A DNA stretch of 7,125 nt. Source: Clostridiaceae bacterium. GTDB taxonomy: Bacteria > Bacillota > Clostridia > Acetivibrionales > DUMC01. The notes beneath the pieces were generated by a model. That model ran no database searches. It saw nothing but the letters and a program-made list of their open reading frames with translations, and was not told the DNA's origin. The DNA lies in contig JAAZDH010000171.1 of NCBI GenBank assembly GCA_012512865.1, positions 1-7,125 of the forward strand, written 5' to 3'. This document shows positions 1-5,032 of the stretch, piece by piece; positions within the stretch are counted from its first letter, which is position 1, and every line of letters starts with the position of its first letter. Position numbers and translations under genes: made by a program.

Positions 1-35
1 CACTTATATAGCTTCATTTTATTCATTTTACTCAT
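1..35 (-). CDS. possible start of a further minus-strand gene, cut by window edge
   Basis: An open frame begins with an ATG that overlaps the stop of the 86-residue gene as ATGA and runs off the window after eleven codons (MSKMNKMKLYK). ATGA overlaps are typical of translationally coupled genes, which is the only support. No clear ribosome binding site precedes it. There are three in-frame ATGs, each nine bases apart, made by a 9-base tandem repeat. It may equally be non-coding trailer sequence; the visible part is too short to judge. Confidence 0.22.
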   Translation of the reverse strand, partial: MSKMNKMKLYK

Positions 36-41
36 TTTGCC
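15..41. repeat. three tandem 9-base units spanning the end of the 86-aa gene
   Basis: The plus strand reads CATTTTATT, CATTTTACT, CATTTTGCC in tandem. On the minus strand each unit carries AAAATG. The array crosses the stop codon of the 86-residue gene and, because the period is nine, keeps its three ATGs in one frame. Confidence 0.6.
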
Positions 42-292
42 ATGCTTCTGCTTGATTTTAGGGCTTCTCTATACGTAATGGTTGAATTTGAACGTTTTTG
101 CGGGGTTTTGCGGTAGGTATTATTTTCGTCATCCGTTTTTTCATCATTTGGCTTTGAACTTTTCACCGCGGGTTTTGAAAAAGCATTTTCCAAGTTTTCC
201 AATTCAAAATCAAACATGCGGGTTTTTCTTTTACTAATCGAAAAAGGATTAGGATATTTTTTTGTAAGTTCGAGCAGCTCCCTGTAAGTCAT
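32..292 (-). CDS. small hydrophilic protein of unknown function (86 aa)
   Basis: I do not recognise this protein. The ATG at 292 follows a strong ribosome binding site (AAAGGAGG on the minus strand, about 301-308) at normal spacing, so the gene is very probably translated. The product is soluble and highly charged, with no signal peptide, membrane segment or cysteine. Residues 1-35 (TYRELLEL, then a basic stretch and an acidic DFELENLE stretch) could be helical. Residues 40-70 are rich in K, S, D, E, N and P and look disordered. The tripeptide TYR occurs three times (2-4, 59-61, 73-75), and the first and last copies read TYRE followed by L/A-L, so the C-terminal end echoes the N-terminal start. 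It runs in the same direction as the OsmC-family gene 272 bases upstream of it. No function is assigned. Confidence 0.72.
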   Translation of the reverse strand: MTYRELLELTKKYPNPFSISKRKTRMFDFELENLENAFSKPAVKSSKPNDEKTDDENNTYRKTPQKRSNSTITYREALKSSRSMAK

Positions 293-331
293 GATTCAAA
301 CCTCCTTTTAATTTTAGATTTAATATAATTA

Positions 332-377
332 CAAAATAAAACAAGTATGAAATAAAGCACGCTCAAAATAAAACAAG
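332..377. repeat. two copies of a 14-base direct repeat in the leader of the 86-aa gene
   Basis: CAAAATAAAACAAG is present exactly at 332-345 and 364-377. A third copy of its last 13 bases lies at 1059-1071, upstream of the OsmC-family gene. Read on the minus strand, all three lie upstream of a minus-strand gene as CTTGTTTTATTTT. The rest of the 309-564 spacer holds a second small repeat, TCCTGGTATAT, at 464-474 and 477-487, and no gene. Confidence 0.6.
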
Positions 378-555
378 CTCAAAAAAATACTTGCAAAACA
401 ACTTGCTTGTTACTGCTGCACTGGCTTGTATTTCGACCATGGTTTATAACACTGCGTTTATACTCCTGGTATATATTCCTGGTATATTATATTAAACTAC
501 CTGGAAATTGTTGAATTTATGTAAACAAAAATTTGGGAGGTTTATTGCAGCTTGT

Positions 556-581
556 TAAGGGTGGTTATTCTTCCACCCTTA
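556..581 (-). terminator. hairpin overlapping the end of the OsmC-family gene, weak terminator candidate
   Basis: A 9-base-pair inverted repeat (556-564 with 573-581, core AAGGGTGG/CCACCCTT) has an 8-base loop that contains the stop codon of the OsmC-family gene. It lies where a terminator would be expected, but no T-run follows on either strand, so it is not a canonical intrinsic terminator. It may instead protect the mRNA 3' end or be chance. Confidence 0.3.
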
Positions 582-984
582 TTTCATAAGTAATGGGAGC
601 GGCTTTTTTCAGCATGGCACCGACACTGCAATATTTTTCCTGGGACAGGGAAACCGCTTTTTCAAGGTTTGACATGGGAAGATTCTTGCCTTTAAACGTG
701 TATATCACGTGGATCCGGTTATATACACTGGGAACTTCATCGGTATCTTCCGCTTCTACTTCAATGTTCAAATCTTCAAATTCCACCCTCATTTTTTTAA
801 GTATGGAAACAACATCAATTCCCGTACAACCTATCAATCCTGCCAACAAAAGCGCTTTTGGCCTTGGCCCCAGATTATTGCCTCCGATTTTTTCAGGCGC
901 ATCAGTAATGATGGTATGGCCGTCAAGATTGATTTCAAAAGCCATTGAACCTTTCAAAGTACCTTTTATCTTGTTCATGCTCAT
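565..984 (-). CDS. OsmC/Ohr-family protein (139 aa)
   Basis: Members of this cytoplasmic family are dimeric thiol peroxidases that reduce organic hydroperoxides; some members have other or unknown roles. The two redox cysteines are visible: Cys53 in GCTGIDVVSILKK at the start of the central helix, and Cys119 in KYCSVGAMLKK. The segment LGPRPKALLLAGL before Cys53 is also typical. The N-terminal half (residues 5-30) is the usual antiparallel beta region, and 139 residues is normal length for the family. A start at 1014 would add ten residues, but the ribosome binding site AAAGGAGG (992-999) lies inside that extension and is 7 bases from the ATG at 984, so 984 is preferred. The sequence does not show whether it is a true peroxidase or one of the poorly characterised YhfA-like members. 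Confidence 0.9.
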   Translation of the reverse strand: MSMNKIKGTLKGSMAFEINLDGHTIITDAPEKIGGNNLGPRPKALLLAGLIGCTGIDVVSILKKMRVEFEDLNIEVEAEDTDEVPSVYNRIHVIYTFKGKNLPMSNLEKAVSLSQEKYCSVGAMLKKAAPITYEIRVEE

Positions 985-991
985 CCTGAAG

Positions 992-999
992 CCTCCTTT
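992..999 (-). promoter_or_regulatory. ribosome binding site that fixes the OsmC-family start
   Basis: The minus strand reads AAAGGAGG, 7 bases before the ATG at 984. It sits inside the longer reading frame that begins at 1014, which argues against that upstream start. Confidence 0.8.
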
Positions 1000-1040
1000 C
1001 GAAATTCTTGACATCTCTTTAATATTATTACCTTGATATT

Positions 1041-1070
1041 ATTTTACCTTACGGAACTAAAATAAAACAA
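1041..1070 (-). promoter_or_regulatory. weak candidate promoter for the OsmC-family gene
   Basis: On the minus strand TTGTTT (1065-1070) and TAAAAT (1041-1046) are separated by 18 bases. The -10 is good and the -35 poor. The -35 lies inside the 13-base repeat shared with the leader of the 86-aa gene. This is a guess from position and sequence only. Confidence 0.3.
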
Positions 1071-1195
1071 GGTTATGGAATTATTTCTTAAATATGAATC
1101 TTGGTCATTTTCAAGCTGCTTAAAATATCATATAATATATAAATAAAAAAAAGCTAATAAACAGGCATGAGACACAATATAGGCTATGTCAAATA

Positions 1196-1224
1196 TTGGC
1201 ATACCATAAAGCAAATTTTATATT
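1196..1224 (+). promoter_or_regulatory. sigma-A-type promoter for the PLP enzyme gene
   Basis: TTGGCA (1196-1201) and TATATT (1219-1224) are 17 bases apart, each one mismatch from consensus. Transcription would start near 1231, giving a leader of about 175 bases before the ATG at 1406. No better plus-strand promoter was seen in the 1015-1405 spacer. Confidence 0.6.
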
Positions 1225-1287
1225 TAATTATTATCTTAAAATTTTAAAATAACAATGCATGGATGCATGCGTGAATGTGTATATGAA

Positions 1288-1377
1288 TGTACATGTGAAT
1301 GGTTGTAAATTCGTTCACCAAGACCACCTCCGTAAGCTCTATGCTTGGTATAAATGTACGTATGAATGGTCTTAAAT
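1288..1377 (+). repeat. 23-base direct repeats flanking a hairpin in the PLP-enzyme leader
   Basis: Positions 1288-1310 and 1355-1377 match at 19 of 23 bases; both begin TGTAC and contain TGAATGGT and TAAAT. Between them lies an inverted repeat, ACCAAG (1317-1322) with CTTGGT (1344-1349). Its loop holds CCACCTCC (1324-1331), which resembles the anti-Shine-Dalgarno end of 16S rRNA and can pair over five bases with the gene's own GGAGG at 1391-1395. TGAAT also recurs at 12-base steps at 1272, 1284 and 1296. This accounts for most of the spacer downstream of the promoter. Confidence 0.55.
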
Positions 1378-1405
1378 GCGTGAAAACTTGGGAGGGGGGC
1401 GTTAA

Positions 1406-2575
1406 ATGTATTTTGAAATTGATACGCCATCACTGATAGTTGATATGAACAAGGTCAAGAGGAATATAAGAAACATGGCTGAATATGCAAGATCATTGCA
1501 ATGCGGCTTAAGACCTCACATCAAAACCCATAAAATATCCGGGCTTGCAAAACTCCAGCTCGAATACGGGGCCGTGGGGATAACCTGTGCCAAGCTGACT
1601 GAAGCGGAAGTTATGGCGGATGAAGGGATAACCGATATATTTGTTGCTTATCCTGTTATTGGGGCGAAGAAGATAAACAGGGCCATAAGCCTTGCAAAAA
1701 GGATAAGGCTTATAGTGGGCGTAGACAGCGAGGAGGGAGCCCTGGCATTATCCGAGGCTGCCCAAAGGGAAAAAATAACCCTGGAAGTTAGGATGGAAGT
1801 GGATATCGGGCTTAGGCGAACCGGGGTGCCCTGTGAAAAAGCGGTTGCTTTTGGCAGGTGGCTCAATGGATTGCCAGGTATTTCCTTGACAGGAATATAT
1901 GGATTCAGGGGCTTGATAGGCACAGCCGAAAATTCCGGGAGGCAGGAGGGAGAAATCCTCTGCCGGATTGCAGATAAATTGAGAGCCAAAGGGATTGACA
2001 TAAGGGATGTCAGCGGGGGTTCCACACCTACGGGGAAATACGTTGCAATGGTAAAAGGAATTACGGAAATAAGGCCTGGCACATATGTATTCAACGATAT
2101 GATGCAGGTAAAAAGCAATACGGCGTCAATTGATGATTGTGCAGCTTTTGTGTTGGTGACTGTAGTAAGTGTCCCGTATGATGATTATGTTGTTATTGAC
2201 GGGGGGAGCAAGGCTTTTTCGACGGATGTTCCCTTGAAATCGCCTCCGTATTTCTTTAACGGGTACGGTAGCGTGGTGGCAAAGATAAGCAGCGGCGTGG
2301 CATCCCAAAAATGCCCTGGTTATCACTGTACATGGAATGAGAATACGGGCGGCGGTGTAAATGCAGATGAAGACTTGGTTTTCAAGGCACTTTACGAAGA
2401 GCATGGCATCATTGAGAGCAGGTCCGGGAAAACAGGTTTAAAGCCGGGAGACAGGCTCTTGATTATACCAAATCATATATGCCCCACGGTTAACCTCTAT
2501 AACCATGCCTATTTCCTGGAAGAAGGCAATAAGCTCCGGGAAGTAAGTGTTATAGCCAGGGGTAAGTTGTATTAG
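1406..2575 (+). CDS. fold-type III PLP enzyme, D-serine dehydratase / D-threonine aldolase family
   Basis: This is a cytoplasmic PLP enzyme with an alanine-racemase-like N-terminal barrel and a C-terminal beta domain, acting on D-beta-hydroxy amino acids. Seen: RPHIKTHK (36-43), whose Lys40 is the expected PLP-binding lysine; SGGSTPT (203-209), a phosphate-binding loop; EIRPGTYVFND (221-231); VIDGGSKAFSTD (263-274); and NHICPTVNLY near the end. From family knowledge, D-threonine aldolases bind metal with a His-x-Asp pair, while eukaryotic D-serine dehydratases bind zinc with His-x-Cys. Here the pair is His357/Cys359, which favours dehydration (D-serine to 2-aminoacrylate, then pyruvate and ammonia) over aldol cleavage. 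Length, 389 residues, is normal. GGAGGGGG (1391-1398) lies 7 bases before the ATG. A RidA-family gene follows after 141 bases. Family membership is secure; the substrate is inferred. Confidence 0.9.
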   Translation: MYFEIDTPSLIVDMNKVKRNIRNMAEYARSLQCGLRPHIKTHKISGLAKLQLEYGAVGITCAKLTEAEVMADEGITDIFVAYPVIGAKKINRAISLAKRIRLIVGVDSEEGALALSEAAQREKITLEVRMEVDIGLRRTGVPCEKAVAFGRWLNGLPGISLTGIYGFRGLIGTAENSGRQEGEILCRIADKLRAKGIDIRDVSGGSTPTGKYVAMVKGITEIRPGTYVFNDMMQVKSNTASIDDCAAFVLVTVVSVPYDDYVVIDGGSKAFSTDVPLKSPPYFFNGYGSVVAKISSGVASQKCPGYHCTWNENTGGGVNADEDLVFKALYEEHGIIESRSGKTGLKPGDRLLIIPNHICPTVNLYNHAYFLEEGNKLREVSVIARGKLY

Positions 2576-2716
2576 TTATTTTAAAGGGAGACCGATATAA
2601 AAAGGGCCAATGTGCATGGTAAAAGGTAAAGCAAAAGCAAAGAATATGGTTTTGTTTGATATTATTTTACCGGTTATGTTGCTGAATAAATTTCTTCAGT
2701 AAGGAGTGAAGCAAAA

Positions 2717-3181
2717 ATGTGTGTTTATGAAAGAATGAAGGAACTCGGAATCAAGCTGCCCAAGCCTCCTGTGCCGATGGGAGTGTATTTTCCCGCAAAA
2801 CAATTCGGAGAAAAATTTATATATGTTTCAGGGCAAGGACCTGTTGTCAATGGAAATGCTTTATATAAAGGTAAAGTTGGCAAGGAGCTCTCGCTGGAAG
2901 ACGGGCAAAAGGCGGCATATGCGTGCATGCTTAACATATTGGGCATACTTGAGGAAAAAATCAAGGATCTTAACAAGGTTAAAAGCGTGGTAAAAATCCT
3001 GGGATTCGTGGCAAGCGCCGAGGACTTTTTCGACCAGCCAAAGGTGATTAATGCTGCATCACAGCTGCTTGTCGACATATTTGGAGAGGATATCGGCAAG
3101 GCCTCAAGGTCGGCTGTTGGGACAAATGTGCTGCCAGGCAATATTCCCGTGGAAATAGAAGCACTTTTTGAAATTGAATAA
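2717..3181 (+). CDS. RidA/YjgF-family protein (154 aa)
   Basis: Small trimeric cytoplasmic proteins of this family include enamine/imine deaminases that destroy 2-aminoacrylate released by PLP dehydratases. Visible family marks are KFIYVSGQGPVVNG (33-46), KGKVGKELSLEDGQKAA in the first half, VKILGFVASAEDFFDQPKV in the middle, and the C-terminal SRSAVGTNVLPGNIPVEIEA segment. Arg131 there corresponds by motif to the substrate-binding Arg105 of E. coli RidA. At 154 residues it is longer than E. coli RidA (128) and resembles the separate subgroup with a VGxxxLPxxxxVEIEA ending, whose activity is less well established. AAGGAG (2702-2707 region) precedes the ATG. It lies 141 bases after the PLP-enzyme gene on the same strand without a convincing terminator between, so co-transcription is plausible and fits the chemistry. 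Confidence 0.9.
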   Translation: MCVYERMKELGIKLPKPPVPMGVYFPAKQFGEKFIYVSGQGPVVNGNALYKGKVGKELSLEDGQKAAYACMLNILGILEEKIKDLNKVKSVVKILGFVASAEDFFDQPKVINAASQLLVDIFGEDIGKASRSAVGTNVLPGNIPVEIEALFEIE

Positions 3182-3292
3182 GTGAAAAGTATATACTTTT
3201 TTTAGGATGGAATAAACAATAAAATAAACAGTAATACATTCATATTCAGGTTTATGCCATGGTAGGCTGAAAACAAGCATAAGTACATACAA

Positions 3293-3316
3293 AGCAGGAG
3301 GATCACCCCTCCTGCT
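3293..3316 (-). terminator. hairpin terminator downstream of the tRNA gene
   Basis: A 9-base-pair stem (AGCAGGAGG at 3293-3301 with CCTCCTGCT at 3308-3316) has a 6-base loop. On the minus strand it is followed by TTTGTATGT, an imperfect T-run, 24 bases beyond the tRNA 3' end. It could also stop plus-strand transcripts leaving the RidA-family gene, though no T-run follows on that strand. Confidence 0.55.
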
Positions 3317-3340
3317 AGTAAATTTTAAAGGATTTTGTTA

Positions 3341-3417
3341 TGGTGCGCCCAAAGGGATTCGAACCCCCGGCCTGCGGTTTAGGAAACCGACGCTCTATCC
3401 TGCTGAGCTATGGGCGC
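3341..3417 (-). tRNA. tRNA-Arg, anticodon CCU
   Basis: The minus strand folds into a standard 77-base cloverleaf with encoded CCA. The acceptor stem is GCGCCCA/TGGGCGC (7 of 7), the D stem GCTC/GAGC, and the anticodon loop TTCCTAA gives CCU (anticodon at 3381-3383). The variable loop is AGGCC, and the T arm has the TTCGAAT loop. This tRNA reads the rare AGG arginine codon. Two features are slightly unusual: a T-C mismatch at the outer pair of the anticodon stem (positions 27/43) and two G-T pairs at the base of the T stem. It sits on the opposite strand to its neighbours, between the RidA-family and permease genes. Confidence 0.96.
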
Positions 3418-3439
3418 GCAACTTTTCTTGACAAGTTCA

Positions 3440-3468
3440 ATTATAGACTGCAAGCAGGTATTTGTCAA
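3440..3468 (-). promoter_or_regulatory. perfect-consensus sigma-A promoter for the tRNA
   Basis: On the minus strand TTGACA (3463-3468) and TATAAT (3440-3445) match consensus exactly, with a 17-base spacer. Transcription would start about 15 bases before the mature tRNA. Such strong promoters are usual for stable RNA genes. Confidence 0.88.
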
Positions 3469-3582
3469 CCACTTTATCAAATGATACAAATAAGGTTATG
3501 AAAACTGGGTCAAATTAGATGATAAATGATGAATGTAATATAAAATAATACAAAAAGCCCAAGGGAGGAAATACAAATCACA

Positions 3583-3612
3583 TTGATTTTCCAGCCATTG
3601 CTGTTGTATAAT
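3583..3612 (+). promoter_or_regulatory. sigma-A-type promoter for the AEC permease
   Basis: TTGATT (3583-3588) and TATAAT (3607-3612) are 18 bases apart. A start near 3619 would give a leader of about 50 bases. Because the tRNA operon runs the other way upstream, the permease needs its own promoter. Confidence 0.6.
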
Positions 3613-3625
3613 TCATACATTGGAC

Positions 3626-3653
3626 TTGGACATGTTGCATTGGATATGTTGCA
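3626..3653 (+). repeat. tandem 14-base duplication in the permease leader
   Basis: TTGGACATGTTGCA (3626-3639) is followed at once by TTGGATATGTTGCA (3640-3653), one base different. The array ends 3 bases before the ribosome binding site GAAGGGG (about 3656-3662). A partial unit, ATTGGAC, precedes it. Confidence 0.75.
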
Positions 3654-3669
3654 GCGGAAGGGGTAAAAG

Positions 3670-4593
3670 ATGGGTACTTTTATTTACATTATAACAAGTA
3701 TAATATTTCCAATTTTCTTTCTTATTGCAGCAGGTTTTGCGATACAGAAAAAATTTAAAATGGATACCAAGACCCTTACAAGGCTAAATTTATACCTGTT
3801 TATTCCGGCTGTTTTGTTTTTAAAAATATATGAAACCAAGGTTACATTTGATTTTTTCGCACAGGTTATCGTTTTTGTCATTGTTATACAGGCAGCCATG
3901 ATTCTCATTGGAAACTTGATTTCAAAAGTGCTTGGTTACAGCAGGAGCGTAAAAAAAGCATTCTGCAACTCCCTTTTATTTTTTAACAGCGGCAACTATG
4001 GTTTGCCCCTGGTTGATCTGGTGTTTAACGGGGACCCTGTGGCAGTTGCATCACAAATTTTTGTCATGCTTGTTCAAAACATTACTACCAATACATACGG
4101 GGTGTTCCAGGCCAGCTCCGGGAATTCAACCACGAGGACAGCCTTGAAAAACATATTAAAGATGCCTTCCATTTATGTAATTTCTGCCATAATCCTTATC
4201 AAATCCCTTGGTATTACTCTCCCTGGACAGGTACTTATACCCCTGGAGTATTTTTCAAGGGGATATATTTCCCTTGCGCTGGTAACCCTTGGAGCACAGC
4301 TGGCCGAGATAAAGATAGAGATAAAAGCCCGGGATATCATGGCATCTGCCGTAACAAGGCTTATAATTTCACCATTGCTGGGGTTTTTTCTCTTGCAGGC
4401 AATGGGAATAAAGAGCATTCTTGCACAGGCACTTGTCATTGGCGTCTCGACACCTTCGGCCGTAAACTCGGCGCTCATTGCGAAAGAGTTCGACAATGAA
4501 CCGGAATATGCGTCCCAGGTAGTATTTGTTTCAACAATACTGAGCGCGCTAACTATAACCATTGTAATATACCTTGTGAGAACTTTCCTATAA
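3670..4593 (+). CDS. AEC-family permease (auxin efflux carrier / malate permease type, 307 aa)
   Basis: This is an integral membrane transporter of the AEC family, whose bacterial members are linked to malate, other organic acids or amino acids. About ten hydrophobic segments are visible (near 5-25, 39-53, 62-83, 98-120, 127-147, 166-182, 190-211, 222-243, 250-272, 281-305), in two five-helix halves as in the family. The broken-helix motifs are clear: FFNSGNYGLPLVDLVF (104-119) in segment 4 and STPSAVNSALIAKEF (260-274) in segment 9, each with the crossover proline (Pro113, Pro262). SLALVTLGAQLAE (201-213) is also typical. Length is normal. A ribosome binding site ends 7 bases before the ATG, and the gene has its own promoter. 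It follows the PLP-enzyme/RidA pair but is separated by a tRNA on the other strand, so a shared substrate is only a guess. Confidence 0.92.
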   Translation: MGTFIYIITSIIFPIFFLIAAGFAIQKKFKMDTKTLTRLNLYLFIPAVLFLKIYETKVTFDFFAQVIVFVIVIQAAMILIGNLISKVLGYSRSVKKAFCNSLLFFNSGNYGLPLVDLVFNGDPVAVASQIFVMLVQNITTNTYGVFQASSGNSTTRTALKNILKMPSIYVISAIILIKSLGITLPGQVLIPLEYFSRGYISLALVTLGAQLAEIKIEIKARDIMASAVTRLIISPLLGFFLLQAMGIKSILAQALVIGVSTPSAVNSALIAKEFDNEPEYASQVVFVSTILSALTITIVIYLVRTFL

Positions 4594-4603
4594 ACTTTTA
4601 CGT

Positions 4604-4740
4604 AGTATGAATATTATAGTATGAATACTTGTTTGAGCTAGGTTTGAACTTGGTTTGAATACTTGGTTCGAATACTTGGCTTGAATACCTGGTATGAATG
4701 ACTCGCGTGAGTACTACTTGCATCGTGTGAGTATTTGGCA
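4604..4740 (+). repeat. degenerate 11-14-base tandem repeat after the permease gene
   Basis: Units related to TTGAATACTTGGT follow one another. TGAA/TGAG cores begin at 4608, 4622, 4634, 4645, 4656, then (TCGAAT) 4668, 4682, 4695 and 4708, with a degenerate continuation at 4728 and 4754. The stretch 4655-4707 keeps an almost exact 13-base period. There are no spacers, so it is not a CRISPR array, and 13 is not a multiple of three, so it is not coding. No terminator with a T-run was found after the permease gene. Confidence 0.7.
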
Positions 4741-4854
4741 TTAAAGGTTTATATGAGTGTTCTTGATGTATGTTCTTAATACTTTACCCCTGGATTTGTG
4801 CTTTAAAATGTAAAACAGTAATGCATTTTTGCCGATATATGATATGAGATTTTA

Positions 4855-5009
4855 CACCGTAAAGACGGGATGTCTAAGGCCTGTTAATGACATAATACAA
4901 TAGTGACCTTGTTCAACCATGGTCAGCCGTGGATACAGCAGGGGGATAAGATAACAGGCAAAATCCAGGGCCAGTGGAACCGTCATCCTGTCTTGCTTAT
5001 ATCTTAGCC
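4855..5009 (+). promoter_or_regulatory. structured leader with two alternative stems before the FN3/SLH gene
   Basis: Seen in order: a small hairpin, CCGT-AAAG-ACGG (4857-4868); GCCTGTTA (4879-4886), which pairs perfectly with TAACAGGC (4952-4959); and inside that span the hairpin CCATGG-TCAG-CCGTGG (4917-4932). The same segment 4947-4958 (TAAGATA-ACAGG) can instead pair downstream with TATCTTA (5000-5006) and CCTGT (4987-4991). The two states exclude each other, and the second ends just before the ribosome binding site at 5016-5021. This is riboswitch-like in layout, but I cannot match it to a known class and see no T-run, so any control would be at translation. No convincing promoter was found upstream. 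Confidence 0.35.
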
Positions 5010-5032
5010 TAGGGCAAGGAGCGCATTGTTTT

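Noticed and set aside
545..589. 14-residue plus-strand mini-frame starting at TTG after GGGAGG (535-540)
   Set aside because: Spacing from the GGGAGG is short, the start is TTG, and it overlaps the hairpin and the OsmC-family 3' end on the other strand. There is no downstream gene it could lead into.
593..1036. Open frame on the plus strand opposite the OsmC-family gene
   Set aside because: It is a shadow of a well-supported gene. It lacks a ribosome binding site and has no family signature.
1236..1433. 65-residue minus-strand frame rich in His and Tyr
   Set aside because: Its composition comes from the TGAAT-type repeats in the leader, and it overlaps the PLP-enzyme start.
1648..2404. Two minus-strand open frames opposite the PLP-enzyme gene
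   Set aside because: The plus-strand frame has clear family motifs throughout, and the opposite frames have no ribosome binding sites or recognisable features.
2618..2671. Inverted repeat GGTAAAA/TTTTACC between the PLP-enzyme and RidA-family genes as a terminator
   Set aside because: The stem is AT-rich and seven base pairs long with a 40-base loop and no T-run after it, so it does not argue against co-transcription.
3185..3203. 16-base perfect palindrome plus T-run after the RidA-family gene (AAAAGTATATACTTTT)
   Set aside because: The stem is almost all A-T pairs and could leave no stable loop, so it is too weak to call as a terminator.
4604..4740. CRISPR array
   Set aside because: The units are contiguous and degenerate with no unique spacers, and no cas genes are present.
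4850..4935. Faint resemblance to a c-di-GMP-I (GEMM) riboswitch (AAAGACGGGA, later ATGGTCAGCCG)
   Set aside because: The invariant GCAAA-containing joining segments are missing and the spacing is off. It is left as an unclassified structured leader, pending a covariance-model search.
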